A stretch of 47,999 bases of DNA from UBA2137 sp050251555 (GTDB lineage Bacteria; Pseudomonadota; Alphaproteobacteria; Micavibrionales; Micavibrionaceae): contig JBFWMN010000007.1 in NCBI GenBank assembly GCA_050251555.1, positions 1 through 47,999 on the forward strand. The letters are read 5' to 3'. Every line of letters starts with the position of its first letter. The first letter of the stretch is position 1. The notes beneath the pieces are model-generated. The model made no database searches and was not told the origin of the DNA. It saw nothing but the letters and a program-made list of their open reading frames with translations. The translations under genes were made by a program, and so were the position numbers. Of this stretch, positions 16,980-25,341 are shown in pieces.

Positions 16980-17357
16980 ATGCTTACACTGAAACACCTC
17001 AACAAAACCACACTTGTTGCTTCTGCCGCTCTGGTTGCCGTTATGGCAACAAGCCCAGCTTTTGCAGGTAACAACTTCAACAACATCGCCGAGAACATTA
17101 CAAACTCGATCTCCGACTTCCCGACATTGCTGTCCGCTCTGTCGTACCTGTTCGGTCTTCTGCTGGGTGTTCTGGGTGTGATGAAAGTGAAAGATCACGT
17201 TGAGAACCCAATACAGACACCTCTGAAAGAAGGCGCGATCCGTCTTGCTGCCGGTGGTGCCCTGTTCGCCCTTCCGATCATGTTCGAATCCATGCAGAAC
17301 ACAATCGGCCAAGGTTCGACAGTTTCTCAACAAAACCTGAATGCTCTGACATTCTAA
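16980..17357 (+). CDS. dotP: DotP/IcmD-family small inner-membrane protein
   Basis: DotP (IcmD, TraR of R64) is a small membrane protein of the Dot/Icm apparatus. The 125 residues include a signal-like segment (about 10-29, site AFA-G), a helix around 44-63 (TLLSALSYLFGLLLGVLGVM), the HVENP turn and a second helix (about 82-98, AAGGALFALPIM). The middle closely resembles residues ~95-155 of DotE. Two helices with a short loop recall the pilin-like organisation of VirB2-type proteins, but this is only an analogy. It has the best ribosome site in the cluster and sits 24 bp after dotE. Confidence 0.82.
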   Translation: MLTLKHLNKTTLVASAALVAVMATSPAFAGNNFNNIAENITNSISDFPTLLSALSYLFGLLLGVLGVMKVKDHVENPIQTPLKEGAIRLAAGGALFALPIMFESMQNTIGQGSTVSQQNLNALTF

Positions 17358-17370
17358 TTTTAGAGGTTTG

Positions 17371-18057
17371 ATGAAAACCATACCGATTACGTTAGGCATT
17401 GCCCGCAAGGGCAATGCCTCTCTCTTTCAGGGCATGACCCCTGCGGCGCAGCTTGAATTGAAGCAAAAGATCTTCGAGCGCGACAATCACACATGCCAAT
17501 GCTGCGGCTTTCAGGCCAAGAAATACCAAGAGGTTTTGGCTCTGGATGAGGCACTCGGCACAAAGGTTGATAACCTTGCCACCACCTGTATTTTTTGCCA
17601 CCAGTGCTTTCATATGGATAAGGTCGCCGAGATGCGTTCGGGTGTGCTGATCTGGCTGCCCGAAATCGCGCAGGCCGACCTTCACAATATCGCCCGTGCG
17701 CTTTATGTGGCACGTATCTCGCAAGGCCCGATGTCGGAAACGGCGCGTGCCATTCTCGATTCTCTGATGACGCGCCGCGAAGATGTGCGCAATCGTTTAG
17801 GGACTGATGACCCTTATGTTTTGGCAGGGGTCTTCCGCGACTATATCGGACGCAGGCATTATGCCGAACGGACCAAAAAAATGGAGGGCGTGCGCTTGTT
17901 CCCGCTGGATCGTCGCCTCATTAAAGAAGAAGATATGGAATTTAACCAGTTTCCGCAGATTCTCGCCTTCTGGCGTTCGAAAGACGGACCTTTTGGCGGC
18001 AAAGTCCCCAATGGCTGGATCGACTTTTTCAAAGATACCGTCCGCAAGTCGGCCTGA
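17371..18057 (+). CDS. icmJ: IcmJ/DotN-family zinc-binding protein
   Basis: IcmJ (DotN, TraT of R64) is a cytoplasmic HNH-like zinc protein; in Legionella it binds the coupling complex with DotL and DotM. The 228-residue product has CQCC near residues 44-47 and CIFCHQC near 71-77, arranged as in the zinc-binding core of the family. The rest is helical and basic, with the conserved F..DYIG and W..FFKDTV segments. The ATG at 17371 is preferred over a TTG at 17368, with AGAGG upstream. Its presence implies a DotL/DotM coupling complex, not encoded in this window. A strong RNA hairpin covers codons 8-17. Confidence 0.9.
   Translation: MKTIPITLGIARKGNASLFQGMTPAAQLELKQKIFERDNHTCQCCGFQAKKYQEVLALDEALGTKVDNLATTCIFCHQCFHMDKVAEMRSGVLIWLPEIAQADLHNIARALYVARISQGPMSETARAILDSLMTRREDVRNRLGTDDPYVLAGVFRDYIGRRHYAERTKKMEGVRLFPLDRRLIKEEDMEFNQFPQILAFWRSKDGPFGGKVPNGWIDFFKDTVRKSA
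17394..17419 (+). other. 11-bp hairpin with GCAA tetraloop inside the start of icmJ
   Basis: Bases 17394-17404 (AGGCATTGCCC) pair perfectly with 17409-17419 (GGGCAATGCCT), closing a GCAA loop, which is a GNRA tetraloop. The hairpin begins 23 nt after the icmJ start codon and 37 nt after the dotP stop. There is no T run after it, so it is not a standard intrinsic terminator. It may protect the 3' end of dotP mRNA or slow icmJ translation. Confidence 0.6.
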
Positions 18058-18182
18058 CGCCGACGAAACACGTGATTTTCCCTGAATCGTTTGTGATTGA
18101 GGCCTGTTCTTGAGGCCACAGCCAAGTTATAGTTTCATGGTGTAAAATTGATTTGGATTCTAACCGACCTGCTTGAAGCCCT

Positions 18183-21100
18183 ATGAAATTTGTCGAGTCA
18201 TTCCTCCGGCCTTTCCAGTTTGCGATGAAGCAAGCTCTGGAGACCTTTATCACGCTGGAAACATCTGATGATAAGACGACGCTGGCCACTATGGACGGCT
18301 CGCTGGTTTCGTATGTGCGCGTTGATGGTGCCCGCCAGATTATCGGTGAGGATGAATATAACCACATCGTCCAATCTGCGACCGTCAAGATCGGTTCGCG
18401 CTTTGACCGCGCAGGCCATGCCCTTCAAATTTATTTCGTGCGTGATCCGTCACGTATTAAGGGAGAACTGGAACGTCTTGTTCAACCCTCCCGAACCACG
18501 GCGCGCAATATCGGTCTTGAGATGGATGACGTGTTTGAAGAACGCGCCCGCCACCTCCAAAAATTCCTGTCTTATGAAGAATGTTATTTCGTTTTGTGGA
18601 CACGTCCCTCGTCGCTGTCCAAGGCTGAGCTGGATCGCATTAAAAAGGAAAGCAAGCGCGGCGATAAATGGGTGCATGCGCCCAACGCGCAAAATCCGTT
18701 CGGCGGCTTGGATGCCCTGCGCACACGTCACAAAAGTTATGTAACGGCGATCCTCTCGGCTATGGATGAGCTTGGGGTTTCCTGCTCTCTTTTGGAAGCG
18801 CATGAAGCTTTGACGGCTGTTAAAAACAACCTCTTTCCTTCAAAGCCCAACAATAACTGGCGTGCTTGTCTGCCCGGCGACCCTTTGCCGCCTCGTGCAC
18901 CGACATCGACATCGGACATGTCGGATATTTTGTGGCCTCCATTACGCGAACAACTCGCGGCAGGTGATGCCAAGGTCATGGATGAAACGGTCGTGCAGAT
19001 CGGTGATCTCCTTTGGGCAGGGGCCGACGTGGTTCTGGCACCCATGGACCCAACCCCTTTCCCGCAGCTTTTGAACAGATTGTTTGAAGCCCAAGTCCCT
19101 TACCGTATTTCCTTCCTTTTAGAAGGCGGCGGGGCGCAAGCCATGCAATTCAGAACATTTCTGGCGACCATTTTTGGTGTGACAAATGCGATGAACCGCC
19201 AGATCAAGTTCGCATTGGAAGGCCTTGAGGCCATGTCGCGCACGGAACCTGTCGTGCGCCTTCGCATTTCACTTGCAACCTGGGCCAAGCGCGGTGAAGG
19301 CCAGCTTGTGCGCGATCGTCTCTCAACCCTTGTGCAGGCGGTTGAAAGTTGGGGCTATTGTCAGGTCTCCGAAGTTTCGGGCGATCCGCTTGATTGTGTG
19401 ATGTCATCCGCGATGGGTATTCATTGTGCGGGAACAGCGCCTGCGGCTGTCGCACCTATGGCAGAGGTCATGAAGCTTTTACCGTGGCAGCGCCCAAGCT
19501 CGCCCTTTGATGAGGGTGCGATTATATTGCGTACACCTGACGGCAAAGTCTGGCCTTACCAGACGGGGACAAATATGACGACGACATGGTTCGATCTCAT
19601 TTTTGCGCAACCCGGTGCGGGTAAATCGGTTTTGATGAATACGCTCAATCTGGGCACGATCGTCTCGCCCGGTCTTTCCAAACTTCCCTATGTGGCGATT
19701 ATCGATATCGGCCCCTCATCCTCGGGTTTAATCTCCCTTATTAAAGATGCGTTGCCGCCATCGCGTGCGCACGAAGCCGCTTATTACCGCCTGCAGATGA
19801 GTCAGGAATATGCGATCAACCCGTTTGATACGCAATTGGGTATGCGTAACCCTTTACAGGATGAGCGCGCCTATCTGATTGAGCTGATGACGCTGCTTTG
19901 TACGCCGCCAGGAAACGAAAAGGCCTATGACGGAATTTCCCAATTATGTGGTTTCGTCGTGGATGAAATGTATCGCTGGCGCTCTGACGGTGAAGCCAAT
20001 GCGGAAGCCAGACCCTACCTGCCACGTATTGACGGTGAGGTCGATGAGGCGTTGCGTAAACATAATGTGCATCTGCCGACCGATCCGTACTGGTGGGATA
20101 TTGTCGACAAATTCTTCGATTTGGGCCTCTATCACGAAGCCAATCTGGCGCAGCGCCATGCTGTCCCGACCTTGGCGGATGCCATCACAGCCGCTCGCCG
20201 CCCGCAAATCCGAACATTGATGGAGCAAACCTCAATCGGTTCGGGTGCGGAAAGTGTCATTAACGCATTTGAGCGTATGATTACCTCTTCTATCCGTGAA
20301 TATCCGATTCTCTCCTCTGTCACGCGCTTTGAAATTACCGATGCCCGCGTTTGCTCGCTGGATTTGATGGATGTCTGTCCGCAAGGGGATGATACGGCAG
20401 ACCGTCAGACCTCGATCATGTATATGCTGGCCCGCCACGCGCTGGTACGTGCCTGGTGGATGGGGCCTGAGGCGCTTCGCTTCATTCCCGAAAAATACCG
20501 CCCGTTCCATGAGTTGCGCTTACAGGATCTGGCAGAAACGCCCAAACGTCTCTGCTTTGACGAATTTCACCGCACCAGCTCTTCGGCTGCCGTGCGCGGG
20601 CAGGTTATTCGTGACGTGCGTGAAGGCCGTAAGCGCGGCGTGCAGATTGTTCTTGCCTCGCAGCTTCTGGACGATTTTGATGACGATATGGTCGATCTGG
20701 CAACGGGTGTCTGGGTGCTGGGAACGGCTGTGTCCGAAAATGCCGTTGAGAATGTCCGTCAGCGTTTCGGTTTGACCGAAACCGCACGGAATGTCATCCG
20801 CTATCGCCTGACGGGCCCGCGCTCTTCCGGTGCGCCGGCCCTCCTGATTTTAGGGACGACTGACGGGCGTTACGAGCAACATCTGATCAATACGCTGGGG
20901 CCGATTGAGCTTTGGGCGCTTTCAACTTCTGCCGAAGATGTGGCGATCCGCCGCCGCCTTTATTCCAAAATCGGTGCGGCACGTGCCCGACGCATTCTGG
21001 CGACATACTTCCCCGGCGGTTCGGCACGATCCGAGATCAAGCGCCGCGTCATTGCTAAATCCGAAAATGCGCAAGGCGAAAACCGCAATGCGGCTGTCTC

Positions 21101-21260
21101 TGCTGTGATTGAGGAAATTGTTGAGGAGCTGGCAACCGCGTCTCTTAAGGCCAATGATCCGGGTGCGGCCTCATCACAATCTGCCGCGCAGCAAAAACAG
21201 CAACCCCAAAGAGCCCCGCAGGCCCAGCAAACCAAGCCTATTGACCAGAACACGACATGA
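18183..21260 (+). CDS. icmB: IcmB/DotO-family secretion ATPase (VirB4 class)
   Basis: DotO (IcmB, TraU of R64) is the VirB4-like hexameric ATPase at the cytoplasmic base of the channel and the docking site of DotB. The 1,025-residue product is close to the Legionella length (about 1,009). The N-terminal half (1-430) has the usual mixed fold. The C-terminal ATPase domain has Walker A PGAGKS at 477-482 and Walker B LCFDE at 790-794, followed by H and the GRKRGVQIVLASQ sensor region. The last ~50 residues are Gln/Ala/Pro-rich and probably disordered. It lies 125 bp after icmJ, and its stop overlaps the next start (ATGA), so the two are coupled. Confidence 0.95.
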   Translation: MKFVESFLRPFQFAMKQALETFITLETSDDKTTLATMDGSLVSYVRVDGARQIIGEDEYNHIVQSATVKIGSRFDRAGHALQIYFVRDPSRIKGELERLVQPSRTTARNIGLEMDDVFEERARHLQKFLSYEECYFVLWTRPSSLSKAELDRIKKESKRGDKWVHAPNAQNPFGGLDALRTRHKSYVTAILSAMDELGVSCSLLEAHEALTAVKNNLFPSKPNNNWRACLPGDPLPPRAPTSTSDMSDILWPPLREQLAAGDAKVMDETVVQIGDLLWAGADVVLAPMDPTPFPQLLNRLFEAQVPYRISFLLEGGGAQAMQFRTFLATIFGVTNAMNRQIKFALEGLEAMSRTEPVVRLRISLATWAKRGEGQLVRDRLSTLVQAVESWGYCQVSEVSGDPLDCVMSSAMGIHCAGTAPAAVAPMAEVMKLLPWQRPSSPFDEGAIILRTPDGKVWPYQTGTNMTTTWFDLIFAQPGAGKSVLMNTLNLGTIVSPGLSKLPYVAIIDIGPSSSGLISLIKDALPPSRAHEAAYYRLQMSQEYAINPFDTQLGMRNPLQDERAYLIELMTLLCTPPGNEKAYDGISQLCGFVVDEMYRWRSDGEANAEARPYLPRIDGEVDEALRKHNVHLPTDPYWWDIVDKFFDLGLYHEANLAQRHAVPTLADAITAARRPQIRTLMEQTSIGSGAESVINAFERMITSSIREYPILSSVTRFEITDARVCSLDLMDVCPQGDDTADRQTSIMYMLARHALVRAWWMGPEALRFIPEKYRPFHELRLQDLAETPKRLCFDEFHRTSSSAAVRGQVIRDVREGRKRGVQIVLASQLLDDFDDDMVDLATGVWVLGTAVSENAVENVRQRFGLTETARNVIRYRLTGPRSSGAPALLILGTTDGRYEQHLINTLGPIELWALSTSAEDVAIRRRLYSKIGAARARRILATYFPGGSARSEIKRRVIAKSENAQGENRNAAVSAVIEEIVEELATASLKANDPGAASSQSAAQQKQQPQRAPQAQQTKPIDQNTT

Positions 21261-21745
21261 GAAGTGCAGCACAAGCGGGAAAACTGAAGAAGCGCAAATG
21301 GAAACGCTGGGTGGCCCTCACCGTGCTTGTCTTAGGTGGAGGAATTTACTGGTGGGGCGTGCAGCCGATCATCTATCAGGGGTCCATTCTTTTCGGGATT
21401 TGCCGAACCTATGTCGAACTGAACAGCCAGTATCCCAGCACTATCAATTTTATTGATCTCAGAGAACGCGGACCGAAGGTCAGTGTGGAATATGTAACCT
21501 CGGACCCGTTCGGGCAACGCCTGACAAACGAGGCCACCTGTACCTTTAAGCGCGGCCCCAATCAGGAAGTTTTGCTGGAGAGTTTTCGCTTTAAGCGGGG
21601 TCTAAATGACCGCCGTTATCGTTTCGAGGCCGAAGACCCTGCCAAAATTGAGGCTTTTAACGCAACGATTCCGATCATTGCCGCCAATCCGCCACCCCTT
21701 TTTGTGCTCGGCCCCGGGCGAACACTCGAAGAGTTGAAAAGATAG
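21257..21745 (+). CDS. Unrecognised membrane-anchored protein coupled to icmB
   Basis: A 162-residue protein with a strongly basic N terminus (KKRKWKR near 10-16) and one transmembrane helix (about 18-35). The remaining ~125 residues face the periplasm by the positive-inside rule and contain two Cys (C42-type position in FGICRTY and one in EATCTFKRG) that may form a disulfide. I recognise no family. The start overlaps the icmB stop by 4 bp, so translation is coupled and a role in the secretion system is likely. In R64 the small gene traV follows traU at this place, but I cannot show homology. Confidence 0.65.
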   Translation: MRSAAQAGKLKKRKWKRWVALTVLVLGGGIYWWGVQPIIYQGSILFGICRTYVELNSQYPSTINFIDLRERGPKVSVEYVTSDPFGQRLTNEATCTFKRGPNQEVLLESFRFKRGLNDRRYRFEAEDPAKIEAFNATIPIIAANPPPLFVLGPGRTLEELKR

Positions 21746-21779
21746 GGGTGCCGCCCCATTTTTATCAAATGGTTAAAAT

Positions 21780-21809
21780 TTGCGAAAACTTAACCTGATC
21801 CCTTATACT
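21780..21809 (+). promoter_or_regulatory. Candidate sigma-70 promoter for the 21840-24267 genes
   Basis: TTGCGA (-35, 21780-21785) and TATACT (-10, 21804-21809) are separated by 18 bp. Transcription would begin near 21816, about 25 nt before the ATG at 21840. The gap is AT-rich compared with the genes on either side. It suggests that the three following genes form their own transcript, apart from the icmB run. Confidence 0.5.
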
Positions 21810-21839
21810 ATGGGGGAGAAAGTGAAATTGGGGTAATTT

Positions 21840-22250
21840 ATGGTCCAGCAAGCACCGCAAACACAAACCGGCGCAAAAGCTCAGGCAGGAATACAAAAAT
21901 TCCAGAAAATGCCTGAAGATACGCCTGTTCTGCCCTCTTTATACAAAACAATGCCTGTTGAGTTGGTTGTCAATGGCGGGCGATCCGCAGCCATTTTTCA
22001 CAAAACGCCTTTGCCTGAATCGATCTGGTGGGCCGAATATGACATGGATTTGAAGTCCATGTATTTTGTCACTGTTACGGGCAAAATTATCGGTTTGGGC
22101 TTTCCGATTACGCCCGTTCTGCACAGCAAGCTTTATCAGGCCAAAGTCGTGAATTTCGTCTTTGTGACCGAAGAAAATATGCCCATCACCCCTTATACCG
22201 TACCCCTTATCATCCGTTACACATCCGACGGAAATATAGAGGAGGTGTGA
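21840..22250 (+). CDS. Unrecognised soluble protein, first of a three-gene set
   Basis: The 136-residue product has no signal peptide or membrane helix. The first ~30 residues are Gln/Ala-rich and likely flexible. Residues ~35-130 alternate hydrophobic and polar residues as in a beta-rich fold, with two Trp in ESIWWAEYD and several Pro. I recognise no family. It is preceded by a good candidate promoter and a GGGG-containing ribosome site, and its stop lies just before the next gene, whose ribosome site overlaps its last codons. Location after icmB suggests, but does not prove, a link with the secretion system. Confidence 0.6.
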   Translation: MVQQAPQTQTGAKAQAGIQKFQKMPEDTPVLPSLYKTMPVELVVNGGRSAAIFHKTPLPESIWWAEYDMDLKSMYFVTVTGKIIGLGFPITPVLHSKLYQAKVVNFVFVTEENMPITPYTVPLIIRYTSDGNIEEV

Positions 22251-22252
22251 AA

Positions 22253-22480
22253 ATGACGAATGTTGCACCAATGACAAAATCGACAGGGAATGACGCCGCG
22301 ACACAGGAGAAGATTCGCAGACTTATTTTGTCGAGCCTGTCCTATCTGGCCTCGAAGGGCAATGAGGATGCTTTGAAAGCCATGGACGAAGTGCAGGAAA
22401 TCGCATCGAAAAAAATGGAAGAATTGGACCCGAAACTGAGAGCCCATATTGAGAAGGCTTTGGCTTCGGTTAGAAAATAG
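22253..22480 (+). CDS. Small unrecognised helical protein
   Basis: A 75-residue, charged, almost entirely helical protein without Cys or membrane segment; a chaperone-sized or adaptor-like protein by appearance only. AGGAGG at 22240-22245 lies 7 nt before the ATG at 22253, which fixes this start rather than the in-frame GTG at 22247. It sits between two unrecognised genes with 2- and 11-bp spacers. In Dot/Icm systems small acidic-helical chaperones (IcmS, IcmW) exist, but this sequence does not show their features, so I leave it unnamed. Confidence 0.6.
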   Translation: MTNVAPMTKSTGNDAATQEKIRRLILSSLSYLASKGNEDALKAMDEVQEIASKKMEELDPKLRAHIEKALASVRK

Positions 22481-22491
22481 GAGAAAAGAAA

Positions 22492-24267
22492 ATGGGAGTA
22501 TTAACAAGTGCGGCAGCACGCACCAGATTGGCGGCAGCAAACGGAGTTTTTGGTGACAATAAGGCGGTGGGTAACGTCATTATTAGTCAAGTCGCACAAA
22601 CTTTGCGTCAGAGCGAATTGTCCTCGGCGGAAAGAGGCCGCGTTCCCGCATTGGAACGCCGCCTGATCGGTTCGAATGTCGCCGAGACCATTGGACGCCA
22701 TTATAATAATGAAACGTCATCAAACAGTTTTAATAATATGGACGCGAACCTGACATGGTATCAGCAGCGCTCCCAATCCTTTACACCTGCGCAATCAAGC
22801 GCCATTTTCCGCGAGATGGAAGCGCATCCTGATCGGTTTGCAAGCCGCCTAGGTGGGACCAATTTCCGAAGTTATGTCACAGGGATCATACAAAGAGCCC
22901 CTGCTCAGGCTGCGGCTGCCCGCCCGGCACCGGCTCAACCGCAACGCGATGCGCCTGCCAGACCTCAGCCACGCCCGAGTGCGGATCGTCAGCGTAGTGC
23001 GCCGCCGCCTGCGGCGCGTCCTGATTCCGCGTCGGATGATGCTGCCGCTGCTGCCTCGGATAGCTCTGCGCCTCCCCCTGCACCTGAACCTGTTCAAGAT
23101 GACGGTTACGGCTTTGTGGCGCAATCAACACGTCTATTGGCTGACCCTGACACCCGCCCGCAAGCAGCAGAAACGCTTTTGCAAGGTGCAGCCCCTATCA
23201 TTGCTGATAAATGGGGTGTAGATGAATCCGCCATCTCAGGAAATGTAACGGCTCTTTTACAAGCCGATCCTGCGCTTGCTAATCGTGTCGCATCTGAAAT
23301 GGCAGCCCATCCCCAGACACTGCGCGCAGATATAGAGGGGGGGATTTCCAGTATGGAGGGGTTTGCAGCATTTGCACAAAATTACCCCCAAACCGCAAGT
23401 GTTCTTTATTCGGCAATGGCTAAAACCAACCCCGAATATATGGCAGAGATGACAGGGGCAACAATGGAGATGCAACTCCTGACAGTTGCCCCGAACACTG
23501 ATTTTGGCGCGCGTGTTAACGCAGTATTTGGACCAGGCGGTGCAGGAAACGCTTCTCTTCAGGCGCTTTTGCAAGACCCTGAAAAAGTCAGCAATCTTTT
23601 CAAGAATATGGGCGGTTTGCTGCAAGGTGAAAATGGTGAACAGCTCAGCCCCGAAGCTATGGAAGCCGTGGTTGCCGATATTGAGGCCAAGCCGGAATTT
23701 TATCTCCGTATGCTGTCTAGTGATAATCCTAAAACACAGCTTGCGGGTATGAGTAATGAAGCCTATGCCGCACTTGCCCAAACGCAACAACCAAGCGGTA
23801 TTGAAGGCATGCTGATGCGTTTTATGCTTGGCGATGATTTTGATTACAGTAACCCCGCCAATCGCGGTGTTGTAGCGTGCCTTGCAGCTCAACCCGGTGC
23901 TATCATGTCGTGTATGAGACAATTGTCAGCCGAAGGTGAGGCTATTTCTGCAGGCGGAGGTAGTCGCTCAATGTTTCAGTCTGCACGCCTCTATCTACGC
24001 GCTGCCACCGATATGGATTTCCGTGACGAAGTGAATGCAGTTGAAGACGTTCGCAACCGCGGTTCGGCTTGGGAACGACGCAATGGCATCACATTCGACA
24101 ATACTGTCGTGCAGCGTTTGGATGTGGAAACAGGTCTGATGACCACTTTACCGCCCCCCGGTCAAGCACAACCCCCGACAGAAGGACCTGCTACAGACGT
24201 TCCCGGTAACAGACGTGTCCCTCAGGCAGGCGACATTGTGAGTGTTGACCCCAATGCCTATATCTAA
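22492..24267 (+). CDS. Large unrecognised protein with a Pro/Ala-rich hinge; candidate secreted substrate
   Basis: A 591-residue protein without a signal peptide or membrane helix. Residues 1-140 are helical and basic. Residues ~140-205 are a Pro/Ala/Arg-rich hinge with many Gln, Asp and Ser. Residues ~210-520 are helical and contain loosely repeated units of the form 'ANRVASEMAAHPQTL..DI..G' and 'EYMAEMTGATM'. The last ~60 residues are Pro/Thr-rich. A ribosome site (AGGAG) precedes the ATG at 22492. The stop directly abuts the convergent stop of the patatin gene. Size, soluble nature and place at the end of the cluster fit a substrate or an accessory protein; I have no motif to decide. Confidence 0.65.
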   Translation: MGVLTSAAARTRLAAANGVFGDNKAVGNVIISQVAQTLRQSELSSAERGRVPALERRLIGSNVAETIGRHYNNETSSNSFNNMDANLTWYQQRSQSFTPAQSSAIFREMEAHPDRFASRLGGTNFRSYVTGIIQRAPAQAAAARPAPAQPQRDAPARPQPRPSADRQRSAPPPAARPDSASDDAAAAASDSSAPPPAPEPVQDDGYGFVAQSTRLLADPDTRPQAAETLLQGAAPIIADKWGVDESAISGNVTALLQADPALANRVASEMAAHPQTLRADIEGGISSMEGFAAFAQNYPQTASVLYSAMAKTNPEYMAEMTGATMEMQLLTVAPNTDFGARVNAVFGPGGAGNASLQALLQDPEKVSNLFKNMGGLLQGENGEQLSPEAMEAVVADIEAKPEFYLRMLSSDNPKTQLAGMSNEAYAALAQTQQPSGIEGMLMRFMLGDDFDYSNPANRGVVACLAAQPGAIMSCMRQLSAEGEAISAGGGSRSMFQSARLYLRAATDMDFRDEVNAVEDVRNRGSAWERRNGITFDNTVVQRLDVETGLMTTLPPPGQAQPPTEGPATDVPGNRRVPQAGDIVSVDPNAYI

Positions 24268-25341
24268 TCAAGATAAATAATCGCGTGCGATATCGACAGT
24301 GCCCTCTTCATTGAGGGCATTGTAGTTTTTGGACAACCATTCCTGTCCCGCCTTGCGCCCCTCATCTTTTAAGAATGAGAGAAAAGGCCAGCTCGTGTCG
24401 AACTTGCTTGCCAAGGAGAGGTCTTTCAGCATTTCATCCGAACGGATCGCGTGAATAAGGATGTCTTTATAATCATCCTTATACTCATCTTTGAGCATGT
24501 CTTCGTGAATAAGTTTTTTCACAAAATTGATGCTGCGTAATTCATGCAGCAATGAATTATTAAAAGTGATTTCGTTCTCGCGGTTTTCAATGTCGTAGGC
24601 ATCATAGGGCAGGACTTCGCGACGGATCGGATTGACGTGTACAATCAAAATATCGCGGCATTGCGATTGGTAAAATAGGGGCCAGAGAGAAGGGTTCCCC
24701 GTATACCCACCGTCCCAGTAAGCATCTTCGCCGATCTCGACAGCTTGAAAAAGATCTGGCAATGCTGCCGAGGCCAGCAGAACATCGCAGGTGACATCTT
24801 TATGCGAAAAAATCTTTGATGTTCCCCGGCGCACATCGGTGGTTGAAATGAAGAGTTTGATATCGCCCGCCGATATCACATTGGGGTCAACCATCTTAGA
24901 CAAAATATCTTTCAAAGGATTGATATTGAGAGGGTTGAATTGGTAAGGGGAGAAGGCGCGCACAACAGAATCATAGGCTGCATAAGTGCTCGAATTATTC
25001 AGACCCCATTGCGGCATAAAGGGGTTCAAGGCCATCATATATTCAAAAGGTGTGCGGTGGACGGGGCTGAAAGCGGCTCCCGCCTCGGATACTTCCCACC
25101 AAAAATCGGAGAGCAGTTGCTTTGCGCCCTTAACGCCGCCTTTAGCCATCCCTTGCGCCAGAATGGCGGCATTCATTGAGCCGGCGGAGGTTGCGGAAAT
25201 CCCCTCAAAATCGATGCGGTCGTCTTCAAGCAGAGCATCGAGAACACCCCATGTGAATGCACCATGCGCGCCGCCGCCTTGCAGGGCGAGATTGAGTTTC
25301 TTACGCTTTTTTGGCGCTGCTTTTGTGTGTTTCTTGGTCAT
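24268..25341 (-). CDS. Patatin-like phospholipase
   Basis: A 357-residue patatin-family acyl hydrolase. The oxyanion-hole motif GGGAHGAF is near residues 22-29. The nucleophile elbow is G-x-SATSAGSM (Ser near 50-53, in the position of GXSXG but with T-S-A-G context). The catalytic Asp is in DGGYTGNP near residue 212. Length and order match bacterial patatin-like proteins of the RssA-related group, with a C-terminal helical extension. A basic, signal-less N terminus (KKHTKAAPKKRKK) suggests a cytosolic or membrane-associated enzyme. Its start overlaps the upstream hydroxylase gene by 41 bp, and its end abuts the last gene of the secretion cluster. Confidence 0.85.
   Translation of the reverse strand: MTKKHTKAAPKKRKKLNLALQGGGAHGAFTWGVLDALLEDDRIDFEGISATSAGSMNAAILAQGMAKGGVKGAKQLLSDFWWEVSEAGAAFSPVHRTPFEYMMALNPFMPQWGLNNSSTYAAYDSVVRAFSPYQFNPLNINPLKDILSKMVDPNVISAGDIKLFISTTDVRRGTSKIFSHKDVTCDVLLASAALPDLFQAVEIGEDAYWDGGYTGNPSLWPLFYQSQCRDILIVHVNPIRREVLPYDAYDIENRENEITFNNSLLHELRSINFVKKLIHEDMLKDEYKDDYKDILIHAIRSDEMLKDLSLASKFDTSWPFLSFLKDEGRKAGQEWLSKNYNALNEEGTVDIARDYLS

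Noticed and set aside
18097..18117. Direct repeat TTGAGGCC twice, 13 bp apart, before icmB
   Set aside because: Only 8 bp long and without a partner site or promoter elements at suitable distance; could be chance.
23257..23922. 221-residue minus-strand ORF opposite the 591-residue protein
   Set aside because: The plus-strand gene has a good ribosome site and fits its neighbours; the antisense product is Cys/His-rich, typical of an out-of-frame shadow.
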